A DNA stretch of 64,000 nt from Arcuatula senhousia (GCA_963971305.1 OZ020303.1:18783184-18847183), one strand, 5' to 3'. Counted from the stretch's first letter, positions 43,236-55,694 are shown. Made by a program: numbers and translations. Notes: generated by a model not told the origin, from the sequence alone.

Positions 43236-44576
43236 CTTCACGTAGCCACAGATCGATTTGGTGTTGGTCAAATCCGGAAAGGATGACCTTACCAAACTCT
43301 ATGTCAAACCAACATCTGTGCTCATCTGAGGGATAGAAATCCCGTATTTGTCTACAAGCACACGATGTCTTTGGAACATTTTTCTTGATGACTGATTGGA
43401 AAATTGATTTTAATCGGGGGTGTCGGTGAAACTGAAGTATATTGGAACATTTTTCGACTCTTAACGAAAAAGGAAGATTAGAATTTATAAAGATCTCGAC
43501 TGGACACTAATAGAATCACCTGTGTCTCTCATATACTAGTGTTTACACCGACGGTAATTTTTCCATTTTCCCTTGCTGACATTGTAAGTCTTTGCTACAC
43601 TATTCATTTACAATCGTTCAAGGTGATGAGAAACACTTCGTCATACTTAACCATTATCCTAACATTGACTAATTGCACTTATATCTATGTAATGATGTAT
43701 TGTTAACGATTTGCAATTTTTGACAGAAGTGTGATGGGTAGCAGTGACATTTCCGATCAGTTTTGATTATGGTAAAACTGAAATTTTTAACAAAATTATT
43801 ATAAAGCCTTTGCACCCGAGTTGGATGCAATTTTAAACAAACGTTCATATATTTTTTTCATAGCTAACGTTAATTTGTTTCTGTAATTTTCATTCCGCTC
43901 TTCTTAGATTGAAATTGTCAAATGAGTAAAAAAATATATGTTAACAGATCTGCTTCTTTTTAATTTTTATTCAAAGCTATTTCCATAATTAGTTTCATTA
44001 CTTTGTTTGGATTCTAATCATATATTTGCATATTGTCTTGGATGTCAGAAAAATCATATACTTCGTTTATATATCACTGGTAACGTTGTTAATTTCGTTG
44101 TACAAATAAAAATATATCATCCAGAAAAAAAACACTGACTGCTTCTGTTGTATTGTTGTAACATTCTGAAATACCAACTGATTATTCGGTTGATTAAATT
44201 CATACTTTACACAAAAATAAGACAGTTACGATAATCATTATTACTTTTCTTGGAATTAGTTTAAATAGCGCCATATCTTGGATGAAAGATTGTCTTTTTC
44301 ATCAGAATATTGCATAATCTATTCGACTTGGTAAATAGACGATTTGTTGCGTAAGTAAAGCAAATATCATCATGAAATTATCATTTCTGTAGCGTTTTAA
44401 CGTAGAATAGTCTGAGCATGAATTGTATAATTATGGAAAGTCATCTTGTAACATTTTTGTACTGATTTATTTTCAGAACATAGATATGTTCTGTTGGTAA
44501 TACAGACAATTTATTGGTTTTACTGTGATTTTTTTTTGGTTAATTATAATACTGAAGATGAATTTGCTTTGTATGA
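43236..44576. other. Intergenic sequence with no recognised feature
   Basis: AT-rich. Some phrases near 43245-43330 (GATCGATTTGGTGTTGG) recur near 48885, probably the far part of family D. No gene seen. Confidence 0.4.
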
Positions 44577-45215
44577 AACAAGAGGCTCCCAGGAGCCTGA
44601 ATCGCTCATCTGTTCCTTAGGTCCAAAAGGGTTTCTTCTATACGGGTCATCTGACAATTTTAATCTAATTCAGACTTTTGTAGAGCTTAAATGAGCTGAA
44701 GGTTTAAGCAAGCAACAGCTTTTCTATTCCTATTATTTAGGGCAAAAACATGAAACACTCTATTTTCGACCTTTATAGGGTTATAACCCTTATATGGGAG
44801 TCATCTGACAACTTCGACCCAATAGAGACATTTGTAAAGCTTAATGAGCTGAAGCTTTAAGCAAGCAACAGCATCTCTATCTTCAATTTTTAGTTGTTTT
44901 TTTTGTTGACAAAAACATGAAAAAATCGGCTATTTTTTACCTTTTAAGGGCCATAGCCCCTATAAATGGTCTTTAGTAGAGCTCGATCATCTGACAACTT
45001 TGACCCTAGGGAGAATTTTAATGAGTTTAAAGAGACGAAGGTTTAAGCAAGCAACAGCTCTTCTCTATCTGTAATAGTTTTCATTCTATAGTGCAAAATA
45101 GAAAAGCGCTATTTTTGGCATTTAAAGGGCCATAACCCCTTAGAAGGGGTCATCTTATAAGGGATCATCTGACAACTTCGACCCAATGAAAAGTATTGTA
45201 GAGTTTCTAAAGAGT
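44577..45215 (-). mobile_element. Family A element, copy 4, truncated
   Basis: It starts with the reversed 3' palindrome (AACAAGAGGCTCCCAGGAGC), then about four tandem units with CATCTGACAACTTCGACCC and AAGCAAGCAACAGC landmarks. The hairpin end with the GTC microsatellite is missing. Confidence 0.7.
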
Positions 45216-45908
45216 CTGAGTTCCTTAATTTTTTGGCCTACCCGTTTTATTTCCCTTAAATTATAATACATTTAACTGTTATTTTGCATTCGCATTGCAA
45301 TCAGAACTGGTATTGTTTTCAGTAGAAAATGAATTATATGTTGATATATTTTTTTTTACAACAAAAAGACTTCAAGTATCAATTTATCAATCTCAAGCAG
45401 GTTTGAAATATAGTGTAAGACATTTGTCAGCTTTAATTCTTATACACCTCCTCTCTTCTCTTTCCTTAATAGATATTAATTTAGACAGGCATTGGAATGC
45501 CATTGTCTATTACATCTCATTGTATGTTTTCGTACTTTCCGCCTAATTGCCATCGAAGTGAAAACTGGCATTGACACTTGAACGTCTAGGTCAAATCCAG
45601 CATCCCATTAACACATTCTATGAGAGGGTGTTAAACAAATAGGCACTTCGTCTTAGTGCGTTATTGTCCATTAGGTTCTTACGTCAGGGATACAAGAAAG
45701 CTTTTAAGTTGATTGGACTATAAACACTTCAGGGACTGGTCATTTGGTAAAGGTTATATTGTATGGTCATTTATGGTATTGTTTCATTTGTTACCAATAG
45801 CGTATCAGACAGCAAGCATCAACGTTGTTCATTCCAAAAAATAAAGAGAATTGGTAATTGCTCTGTAATTTTTTTATTCCTCATTTCGAGTAACAACTTC
45901 GCAAACAT
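45216..45908. other. Intergenic sequence with no recognised feature
   Basis: Nothing I can support. Confidence 0.4.
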
Positions 45909-46022
45909 AATACTCATACATCTTCGCTAGCCATGGGTTACGATCCGCTACCTCTCATCTTCACATGAAGATGAGAGATAGCGGATCGTAACCCTTGGCT
46001 TGCGAAGATGAATACTCATACA
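45909..46022. repeat. 90-bp hairpin flanked by exact 12-bp direct repeats
   Basis: The hairpin 45921-46010 has arms of about 44 bp (TCTTCGCTAGCCATGGGTTA ... TAACCCTTGGCTTGCGAAGA) with a few mismatches and CATG at the turn. AATACTCATACA flanks it at 45909-45920 and 46011-46022. Confidence 0.8.
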
Positions 46023-46109
46023 GCGCGACATATCAAAATGATCATGAATAAAAGGCAACATTGATAGAAATGTGGACATTTGTACGATAGTCCGTAAGTT
46101 TAAAGTGTT

Positions 46110-46270
46110 TTATTTTTAATTTGCGATGATGACTCATAATCACAATTTAATAACTCATTATCACAACTTACTAAACTCGTGATTTCGACAAACTAAGTCG
46201 TGATAATGACTGAGATAACTTGTTTGTGATAAGTGTCTAAGCTAACCCGTCACGTCTCGTTACTAACTTG
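46110..46270. repeat. Cluster of imperfect palindromes (TTATCACGA type)
   Basis: ACTCATAATCACAA, ACTCATTATCACAACT, ACTCGTGATTTCG, AGTCGTGATAATGACT and TTGTGATAAGTG alternate in both orientations over 160 bp. Confidence 0.55.
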
Positions 46271-46369
46271 TCATAACGAATAAATAGGTCAGTATTACGA
46301 ATATCAAGAAAGTCGAGAATTATTGCTTTATTACCAAGCAGCACAAATTCGACTTTTTAAGGGAGATGA

Positions 46370-46790
46370 ATATGGAAGAATGTTCAAATGAGCTTGAAAT
46401 GATCAAGTGGAGGAAATGGAGACACAATCCAATCGAGAATGAGAGATTGACAGCCACTGGAAAAAGAATCGGAAAATTTAACCTCCACTATTGGGATTTT
46501 AGGGGTCATACTCTTGCCGAGACCTGCAGCAGGACAGGGTTCTTTAGCGTGCGAGAAACGTGGACAACCATGGTTCGCAGTATTTTTCCGCACTGCAGCT
46601 TGACGATCCCGGTATTCATTATATGACACGGCTGTCCCATTCAACCACCTAGGGCACACATTTCTGTTGCTTTGTGGCCAAAGCGGTCAGACCCGATGTC
46701 AGGTTTTTGAGCGCTCTTTAGTGGATATTTACTGACAATCTTAGCTCTGCTTCTGGTCTTGTCGCCACACGGGCCACACGAGTTAGCTTA
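46370..46790 (-). repeat. Dispersed repeat family B, reversed copy
   Basis: GACCTGCAGCAGGACAGGGT, TTCTTTAGCGTGCGAGAAAC, CCATTCAACCACCTAGGGCA and GAGCGCTCTTTAGTGGATAT are minus-strand readings of family B. Confidence 0.6.
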
Positions 46791-46920
46791 GTCCTTAAAA
46801 CGAGCTAGCTGTGTGGTTATCATGTGTTATCTAAGTCGTTCACGCGTTTTAAAGATATGCTGATTTGAGAAATTAGCACATAATAATGCTGAATACAGCA
46901 TTCAGTAAACTGACCACTGG

Positions 46921-47490
46921 AGAAGATCCCAAGTGCACTGGGAGCACTGACATAGATTTGAGTTAAAATTGGGCTAAACACTAGCTGTTAGTGAAGATAC
47001 CAAGTGCACTGGGAGCACTGACATAGATTTGAGTTAAAATTGGGCTAAACACTAGCTGTTAGTGAAGATACCAAGTGCACTGGGAGCACTGACATATATT
47101 CGAGTTAAAATTGGGCTAAACACTAGCTGTTAGTGAAGATACCAAGTGCACTGGGAGCACTGACATAGATTTGAGTTAAAATTGGGCTAAACACTAGCTG
47201 TTAGTGAAGATACCAAGTGCACTGGGAGCACTGACATAGATTTGAGTTAAAATTGGGCTAAACACTAGCTGTTAGTGAAGATACCAAGTGCACTGGGAGC
47301 ACTGACATAGATTTGAGTTAAAATTGGGCTTAACACTAGCTGTTAGTGAAGATACCAAGTGCACTGGGAGCACTGACATAGATTCGAGTTAAAATTGGGC
47401 TAAACACTAGCTGTTAGTGAAGATACCAAGTGCACTGGGAGCAATGACATATATTCGAGTTAAAATTGGGCTAAACACTAGCTGTTAGTT
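46921..47490. repeat. 71-bp tandem repeat, eight units
   Basis: AAGTGCACTGGGAGCACTGA starts at 46931, 47002, 47073, 47144, 47215, 47286, 47357 and 47428, an exact 71-bp spacing. Units differ by only a few substitutions (for example ATAGATTTGAG versus ATATATTCGAG). GCACTGGGAGCA recurs alone near 48100, suggesting an older relic. Noncoding. Confidence 0.95.
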
Positions 47491-48739
47491 AATCGTTAGG
47501 ATGGAAATAATGGACCATACAATGATATAAATTATCAAAGAAACCACAAAAAGTATACATCGAAGCCATCCTATTGAGGTCCATTTATGTCCTTACTATA
47601 AATATAATTTTCCATAAAACGTCGGTGGAACTGACCGAAATTACTAAGCTGATTACTGTATATGATTCAATCCATTGTCTCTGCTAATAATCTGTTAGAG
47701 GAATTGATTTGTGATGCTTCGTGGACAATATTTTTATAACACGCTATCATATAGTAATTACTTGACTCTAACTTTATAGTTATTGTCAGTCTGTATATGT
47801 ATTAGAAACCAAATATTTTATCCAAAAAACAAAGGTACTGTTATTTAGATTACAGATGAACATTGTTCTAAAACTCAATAAAAAGCCGGTTTCCACCAGG
47901 CTATACCAGATATTTTTATATTAGAAAAAGTATATTATACCTCATATCAATATATCAAAAAACTGGACACTTTAAATTCGGCATTATTTTGGGGTTCAGG
48001 TGTCCTCACTAACCTTGATACTTTTCTGCATAGAGTTGAATATTTCCCAGCCTCAAACTATATATATGAGACAATATGATAGGACATATACCAAGTTGAA
48101 GCACTGGGAGCAACAGAAGTAAAAAAAATATTATTACACAGACATGCGTGTTTTGAAATGGGTATAAAGTGAAGAATAAATGGAAAATAAAATTCTTTAA
48201 TACACGGCATAAACAATCAAAGCTCTCTCTGATGGCTATGAATGACTTAGTATGTTTAAGGTGGCTTATTGTAAAGTGCTAAATACTTTAAACATCATTA
48301 AGAACACAAAAAGTACAGTCTTTATTTGCCTTTGAATGCCTTACATGTGTTTTTTATGAAGATGGCTTTCTTCTTGGTGAGCTTACTTTAATATTTTCGA
48401 GAATCATCACATTACTTCATTAAACATTAATAAATCATTTTAACTGATTATGTTCTTACCCTGCCTTTTTTATGAAATATGCAACAAATGAACATAATAC
48501 TGTTAGAAGTCTTTTTAAAAAGGTGTAAATAAATTAAAAAATTATTTCAACAAAGTACTCTCTTGACCTAATTCGTGTTATTCTTTTAAGTTTTTTATTG
48601 AACATATAAATTGATTCTTAATTACTAGTTTCCACTTACTAGTACCATCTGTGTTTTATAATGTATTAAGTTGAAGATAAGAAGTGTGGCATTTAGATAT
48701 ATCGTAAGTCATCAAAAGCAAAGACAAAATTGTAGTAGA
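47491..48739. other. Intergenic sequence with no recognised feature
   Basis: Nothing gene-like. Confidence 0.4.
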
Positions 48740-48980
48740 CGGATAAAAAAGGTTTGAAGCGCACACCATAACCCACACTACACTCAAAACAACTGAACCG
48801 CAATTAGCAACACTAGCTCACGTCGGAGCGAATGTGAACTCGGGCTCCTAAAGGATAAGTAGTTACTGCTTGTTATAGATCGGCGATCAATTTAGTGTAG
48901 GTTGACAAATCCGCTAAACATTCGGATGATCTTTTGTCTTTTAGCACATAATGCCTTCCGTGAAATTATTGAATTTGAAT
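48740..48980 (-). repeat. Dispersed repeat family D, reversed fragment
   Basis: GTCGGAGCGAATGTGAACTC, GGGCTCCTAAAGGATAAGTA and ACTGCTTGTTATAGATCGG follow the reversed copy at 42950-43330. Confidence 0.5.
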
Positions 48981-49299
48981 AACATATATATGAGGAGCAA
49001 TATAACCTCGTGAAAGCCAAATGTGTGTCAGACGGGACGCTCTATAAGTTTTATAAGCTGAAGATATTAATTCTACCAATAGAAAATACCAATGGTTAAC
49101 ATACTAGCAATACGGACGTGCAATAGGAAATTTAAAAACCCTACAAATTCAAATACCCGATAGACTGTTTCATACCCATTCATATACTAGTAATACGAAA
49201 ATTATACCCTCTCATTCATTTATTTTCAGCAAACAGTATAGTAACAACCATTACTTAAATGTATGGAACGCCGCAGCTGTCTTATGTTGTATTATTTAT

Positions 49300-49570
49300 T
49301 ATATGATGTGGTTCCATTATTATATGCTGTGGGTATATTATTATATGCTGTGGTTCCATTATTATATGCCGTGGTTTCGTTATTATATGCTGTGGTTTCG
49401 TTATTATATGATGTGGTTCCATTATTTTATGCTGTGGTTCCATTATTATATGCTGTGGGTATATTATTATATGCTGTGGTTTCGTTATTATATGCTGTGG
49501 GTTCATTATTATATCCTGTGGGTTTATTATTATATGCTGTGATTTCATTATTATATGCTGTGGTTGCCAT
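49300..49570. repeat. 21-bp minisatellite, left arm
   Basis: About 13 units of TATTATATGCTGTGGTTCCA with ATA, TTCG and GTTC variants. All three frames per strand stay open because the period is a multiple of three and the unit lacks stops; the repetitive peptides are not evidence of a gene. Confidence 0.9.
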
Positions 49571-49639
49571 TTAATTCACAACAAAAATGGCGTCACATCA
49601 GTTGATTCCAATTTAGAAAGTGTTACAAGAATTAAATTG

Positions 49640-50340
49640 ACAAGAATTCTCGGCAACAGCAACTTAATGAGCTGAACATTTAAGCAAGCAACAGCCTTTT
49701 TCTATCTGCAATACTTTCTATTCTATAGGCGGCAAACACTATTGTTTGCATTTCAGGGGCCAAAAACCCTAAAAGGGGTCATGAGACAATTTCGACCAAA
49801 TGGAGATTTTTGTAGAGCTTAACGAACTGCACATTAAATCAAGCAACAACTTTTCTCTATCTCCAACACTTTTATTCTATAGGTCAAAAACATTATTTCT
49901 TCAAATTTATGGGAACATAACCCCTAAAAGGGATTGTGTGACAACTTCCAATTTGACCCAGTGGAATTTTTTGTAGAGCTTAATGAGCTGAACATTTAAG
50001 CAAGTAACAGCTTTTCCCTACCTGCAAAATTTGTCATTCTTTAGGCAATTGAAAGCTGAATCACTCACCTCAACTACATAGATACACATACTTTGGAGAA
50101 ATTATGGTGCTTAACCACATGCAATTTAAACTTTTGAAATATTTTGTATAGTAATATAAAGATATAGGGCTAAATAAGTGCAACATTTGAAAAAATCTAA
50201 AGAAGGGCAATAACATCTACATCAGTTACTGGATCTTCTTGAACATTTCAGGGCAGGTAGATCTTGATGTGCTGATAACTTTTGTTCCACACCAGACTTT
50301 TGATATCTGTTACCATTTTAGAGTTATTTGCAAATAAAAA
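49640..50340 (-). repeat. Family A internal fragment inside the foldback
   Basis: Tandem-core units with AATGAGCTGAACATTTAAGC and AAGCAACAGC landmarks, then the more distal AGGGCAATAACATCTACATC and GCAGGTAGATCTTGATGTGC blocks. Neither end hairpin is present. Confidence 0.6.
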
Positions 50341-51060
50341 TCTTCACCGAGCGCAGCATAATACTACCGCAACATGTCGAACCCTGTATGTTTGAAGCCC
50401 AATATGGATAGTCAATTGCTTTGGACACATGCAGCCCATGGTGGACTGACCAAGTTTTTTGACGCATGCAGCCTTTGGTGGACTTTCCACCCACATTTCA
50501 CAAGGAATTCTTTTATTTTTCAAAAGTAGAACAAATTAAATTACAATTACAAAAATATTACCATTTTGTCCTTAATTAAGGATATCCGCTACTTTTCATT
50601 TTAGCCCCTTTCGGTCCCTAACAGCAATTAGGGGGAGAGGAGTGTCACAAATTTTATCCTCAATTTGTAAATTCACTACTTGAAAAGAAATAATTAGCAA
50701 TAAAAAAACGAACAATAAAATAAACAATGAAATAAAAAAGTTTTGATTTTGGCCCCTAATTTTGTTATGTAAAAAAGGGGAGGCTGAAATAGTCAATCCT
50801 TCATTTTGTATTGACTACTAGACATAACTTAACATGCAAAAAAAATCAAAATCGGACCAGAAATAAAAAGGTTGCATTTTTGCCTCTTTTGTTCCCTTAT
50901 TTCTAAACGAATGAAAGGGGACCCCAAAATCAATCCCATTCATCCTTTTATGGTATGAAACATTATTGTAAAATTTCACAGCATTTTGGTAAACCAGAAC
51001 AAAATTTATTGTGGGAACAAATTTTGACCTTTTTTCCCCTTATTTCTGAACGAAAAAAGA
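50340..51060 (+). repeat. Dispersed core segment (family G), copy 2
   Basis: CCGAGCGCAGCATAATACTA, CGCAACATGTCGAACCC, TTTGGACACATGCAGCCCAT and CACATTTCACAAGGAATTC follow the same order as 6115-6680. This copy has an extra GGTGGACTTTCCACC segment and abuts the right minisatellite arm. Confidence 0.65.
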
Positions 51061-51079
51061 GGGATTCCCAAATATCAAT

Positions 51080-51315
51080 CCCGGAACGGAACCACAGCAT
51101 ATAATAATAGAACAACAGCACATAATAATGGGACCACAGCATATAATAATATACCCACAGCATATAATAATGAAACCACAGCATATAATAACAGAACCAC
51201 AGCATATAATGTTGGAACCACAGCATATAATAACAAAACCACAGCATATAATAAAGAAACCACATCATATAACAACGAAACCACATCATATAATAACGAA
51301 ACCACAGCATATAAT
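51080..51315. repeat. 21-bp minisatellite, right arm (inverted)
   Basis: About 11 units of ACCACAGCATATAATAATGG, the complement of the left arm unit. Confidence 0.9.
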
Positions 51316-51352
51316 AAATAATCCAACATAAGACAGCTGAGGCGTTCCATAT

Positions 51353-53065
51353 AAATCTAATGAATGACTATAGTTATCCTGTAAGTTTGTAGAGAAAACC
51401 AAGAAAGACTCACACCTGTATCAATTCAGTTGAACTGTAAGGTACGTATCTAAGTTTCAATCTGCTACCCCTAAATATATCGGTACTTGAATCTGAAAAA
51501 AAATACCACATGGTATATCTTAAGAGCCGAAAAGATGGACCCTTTCCAGCCTCACGTCCGTATAAACCAACATACCGGTATAGAAAGTTACCCACACTAC
51601 AGCAGTAGCTTTAAAACTTTCCTTAGGGTTACCCACAAGTTGATGTTTTACATGAGGTACATCCATTGCTATATCTAAAGAATAATTAGAAGTTTAAGAA
51701 ACTTTTAAGAGATTTTGTTGTATACTGGTACAATTTTGTTTACAATTTTATATGTTACTATAGAGTCATAGTTCTTTGGCGTTTCTTTAATGTTGGTTGT
51801 TGGGCGTACACTTATTCCACATCTCTCTATCGTTTATTATCTGTAAATTTGCAACCAGGCTTTCTTTGGTAACATTTTGTGTGCTGGAATAGTTATACAT
51901 CATACATACAAAGTGGTGCTCGTTCCTGTGCCTTTTCATTTTTTAAAGTTTTTTTTTATGTTTAGAAGTGCCAAGCCAAATTTAGGCTAATGTTAAAAAT
52001 GCTGAGCATTAAAGTATGGAATATAGTAACTTAATGCTGACTCTATCCAAAAAGTGCCCCAAACACTTATTTATACTTTCAATTAAAATAGTGATATAAG
52101 CTCGTAATATTCCGTGTGAATATTTCATATTCACACATACCAAATTGTTATTAGTCATTTATATTTATAGTAGTTGGTTTCAGGTAAGAACTTCTGTAAG
52201 ATAAGTCATGATGCCAACCGGGATTTCCCCACAAGATATATTCGTGAATCTGATAGCAAGACAAACATTAAGAAAAATTAAAAAAAAATATAAGCCAATA
52301 TGATATACTAGTATTCTACATGTTCTACAATAGTCACCAAGAGGCAGTGTTTATACTTTATGCCACATTTCATATACCACTTTGTGTTTGTTACTGGTGT
52401 AGAAATGCAAGAGAACAAAGATTGAAATAGAGCGAGACATTGAAGATCTACCACAGACGCCAAAGGATGGTGCTAATATGTTGTTGTATATAAATAGACT
52501 TCTTCACAAACATGCTTAACTCGAAGAAGCACCTATAGTGGTGGTTTGACTTTACTGATAGTAATAAACACGTTGTTGTCGTTTTAATTGTGACATAATA
52601 GTGATTCGAATAAGCATGTTTTAATTGTTGTACCCAAATAACTTTAGAACGTATATACCAATGGAGGAGAAATAGCAAACTTGATATGTTTCACACTTCT
52701 TATAGCTTCTTGCTACGACTTATTATATCTTAATAGCTTTTAATGGCTCTTTATATCTGCAAGTAATTTTTATCACCAATAAATGAAGCAGTAAACAACA
52801 TGAAGTTTTCAGAATCCTTTATTACTTCTGACAGGCCCTCAATCATCTTAAATTATATCAATATGTAACAGTAAAATAAAATTAATTGATGGCCATTCTT
52901 CAACTATATCAATATTTTGCTCATCCAGATATGTGAACCATAGAATGCCTTTGAATGGTCATGATAGAATCATCGTAAATGAAAATATAAGTTAACGCAC
53001 ATTTTTTACAAACCTTGCATAATATATGACCAAAACGACCTTATCTACAAACTATACAAACTATA
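51353..53065. other. Intergenic sequence with no recognised feature
   Basis: I see no exon I would defend. The 60-76 codon frames here show no motif. Confidence 0.4.
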
Positions 53066-53766
53066 CAAAATACAAATGACAACAAAGTTCCAGACAATAA
53101 ATTTTGCTACGCCTGCAGACGTGCGTTTCGTCTATTCAAGACTCATCAGATGCGCTCTACCAAAAATATTGAAAATGCCAAACACTGTATGAATATGAAG
53201 AGCATAGAACAGTATAACCAAAAATACGAAACTGGGGAACCAAATTATTACTAAGATATTCAACCTATGTCTGGGGTAGGAAGAACCTTACGGTTTAGAC
53301 AATTTTGAAATTTAGACGGATAATTTAAAGCTTTGATGTATTCTCCAACTCAAAAGTGTTGGTGCCGGAGCGGGCTAACCTCGGGTAATTTAAACTCCAC
53401 CAGCAGTGCTAACCTTCACGTGTGTTCGAAATACAAATGACAACAAAGTTCCAGACGATAAATTTTGCTACGCTGACGCGCGTTTCGTCTATTCAAGACT
53501 CATCATAGGCGCTCTACCAAAAATATTGAAAATGCCAAACACTGTATGAATATGAAGAGCATAGAACAGTATAACCAAAAATACCAAACTGGGGAACCAA
53601 ATTATTACTAAGATATTCAACCTATGTCTGGGGTAGGAAGAACCTTACGGTTTAGACAATTTTGAAATTTAGACGGATGATTTAAAGCTTTGATGTATTC
53701 TCCAACCCAAAAGTGTTGGTGCCGGAGCGGGCTAACTTCGGGGAATTTAAACTCCACCAGCAGTGA
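53066..53766. repeat. Family H repeat, two direct copies of about 360 bp
   Basis: Copies start with AATGACAACAAAGTTCCAGA near 53074 and 53434. Both contain TTTCGTCTATTCAAGACTCA, CCTATGTCTGGGGTAGGAAG and GGTGCCGGAGCGGGCTAAC, and are nearly identical apart from a small deletion. Another, older copy lies at 57015-57185. I associate it with a common mussel repeat. The 95-codon frame (53617-53904) is a by-product. Confidence 0.85.
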
Positions 53767-53860
53767 AAAAATATAGGACCATTGTGTTATCAAGACCCCG
53801 GTGGGACAGCGTTGGGGTTTTGGGGTATTTTTTCGTGTAGTTTTATTATATACTGAATAA

Positions 53861-53987
53861 TACATGGCAAAATCTGTATAATATGCTGTATTTACCCGAG
53901 ACACCTATATCATCTCGAGGGCCAACGGCCCGAGTTTTGATATAGGTCGAGGGTTAATACAGCATGTGATGCAGATTTTGCCATGTA
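53861..53987. repeat. 127-bp hairpin element
   Basis: The left arm TACATGGCAAAATCTG...ATGCTGTATT...CCTATATCATCTCGAGGGCC pairs with the right arm GGCCCGAG...GATATAGGTCGAGGG...AATACAGCAT...CAGATTTTGCCATGTA. Arms are about 60 bp. Same style as 1044-1151. Confidence 0.75.
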
Positions 53988-54135
53988 ATGTTCATTACAT
54001 CATATAGAATAAAATATTGATATTTTGTAAGGGTGCGATTTAGGGGGTGCGATATAGGTAATGTGCTTTGTCCTATAATGCATATTAATAAAGACTATAT
54101 TTATACTTAAATACATGATATATAATCTTATTCTC

Positions 54136-54376
54136 ATTTTGTCCGGCCCCGTTGCAACGCGGAGCATGGAAAGAAATGCTGATGTTCCGTCCGTCCATAT
54201 CACTTTTTTTCGTAACAGTTTTTCTCAGCAACTATTAATCATAGGCTTTTGATATTTGGTATGTAGCTATAGGTAGGGGTCTTATATGGTGGGATGTGTT
54301 TTTATATCTGTCGCTATCTACTTCCTGTTTAACGAGCCGACTTAGATTTTTTCCCACTCAACGGGCGGGGGACCTA
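54136..54376 (+). mobile_element. Short tandem-core-type element, family F
   Basis: It begins near GTCCGGCCCCGTTGCAACGC (CGTTGCAACG is palindromic), then TTCCGTCCGTCCATATCAC, CAGCAACTATTAATCATAGG, TTTGATATTTGGTATGTAGC and CTACTTCCTGTTTAACGAG, and ends near ACTCAACGGGCGGGGGACC, which pairs roughly with the start. It holds one core unit only. It shares the ACTTCCTGTTTAMCGAG word with family C. Confidence 0.6.
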
Positions 54377-54778
54377 GAATCTGTTCTTGTTGCTACTGAT
54401 TTCTTGTATGTTATTTTTGTTCTTAAAGAATCACAACAAATTACCAAGAATTTTAACATTGTGTCTGGTGAGCGTTTGGTCTATAAAACGATCATCAGAA
54501 ACGCTTAGTAAACCCAAAAGTATCAAACAGGATAGCAAATTCAACCTACAACTAGTCCTGCCAGGTTTGATGTTGAATTATCATTGACTAGCATATTCCG
54601 GGAGAGACATATATAGATTATTTTACAGCTTGCTATAATTTTTTTTACTATCGTTCTTAACATTCAAGCTTTTAGTATAATGACCATTAACCATATTTTA
54701 ACAGACTATTAACCTAAAAAAAGCTTTATAAAACTAAATCGAAGATTTACGGAAGCAAATTGCTGCCACCCAATAAAA
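54377..54778. other. Intergenic sequence with no recognised feature
   Basis: Nothing I can support. Confidence 0.4.
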
Positions 54779-54958
54779 CAAATACAGGAATAAGTCATAC
54801 GTATGAGATATAAGTCATACGTATGAGATAATAACTCATACGCATGAGATATAACTCGTACGTGCGACTCATATGTTATACGTACGAGTTATATCTCAAG
54901 TCATGCGTATGAGTTACTATCTCATACGTATGACTTGTATCTCGTACGTACGAAATAT
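54779..54958. repeat. TCATACGTATGA palindrome cluster
   Basis: About ten near-palindromic units such as AGTCATACGTATGAGATA and ACTCGTACGTGCGACT, arranged so that the two halves of the cluster also pair with each other. AT-rich on both sides; noncoding. Confidence 0.75.
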
Positions 54959-55694
54959 ATTCTATCTGAACACCGGCTTTACATAATTTCTGGCAGTTTT
55001 ATTCATAAGTTACGATACATTGTTAGAGCTAAGTGCGAATACACCGCTATGTAGTTTTATGTAATTTTGATGAATACATAAAAAATCTCATTTATTTGTT
55101 TGAATTAATTTTCTTGTCACCGTAAGCGTTTCCATTTACCGCTGTACTTTGCTACCTTAGTTCTGATTACTGTCAGGAAATTAGATTCTAAATAGGGTGT
55201 TCGATGTTGATGCTCGTTTCTATATCCCATAAAGACCTAATTTGCACTTTCCAGTTCCATAGTTGCCAAAAGGAAGTTAAAGCTTACATTGGTCCAATCT
55301 TGTTAAGACCGCAATCAGACTTTGCTTACATTACGAAACTAATTTAGGGATCTGTCTGTTTATTACTTCTAGCATTGAAGGAGCTTAAGAACTAATTTTG
55401 ACGATGATTTGTATTTACAAAATAACCCGATGGCTAAGCGTTACAAACAGAGAGCCATCAACGTTTGATTTTTTGTAATGATAGAATTATAGTTTCAATC
55501 AAAACATTCGGTGGTAAAACTATATCGGAAGAAACCTATGAGTGAATGTTGATCGATTCTACTTAACGCTAAGCTAGCAGTTATCATTGCAGAAAGACTA
55601 TTAAGACAGAACTTTAACGGTTTCATCCCTTTATTTCGATACTTATTGAAGGATATTAAAGCATAATACTTGCTAAAAATCTTTCTTTGAAATT
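54959..55694. other. Intergenic sequence with no recognised feature
   Basis: Nothing I can support. Confidence 0.4.

Larger units (their letters stand above)
49262..51352. mobile_element. 2.1-kb foldback-like element with 21-bp minisatellite arms
   Basis: The left end TATGGAACGCCGCAGCTGTC, followed by TTATGTTG and ATTATTTATTATATG, is matched in reverse by the right end, CATAAGACAGCTGAGGCGTT then CCATA. Inside each end the arm continues as an array of a 21-bp unit (TATTATATGCTGTGGTTCCAT), in opposite orientation left and right. The interior holds a family A fragment and the family G core. TAAAT lies near both edges but not in clean register, so a target duplication is uncertain. Confidence 0.72.

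Noticed and set aside
46921..47490. Possible CRISPR-like direct repeat array
   Set aside because: The units are contiguous with no unique spacers, and the sequence is eukaryotic. It is a plain tandem repeat.
49263..49574. Repetitive peptides rich in YYMLWF or LLYAVV in several frames (also 50963-51350)
   Set aside because: The 21-bp unit is a multiple of three without stops, so every frame stays open; all frames being open argues against coding.
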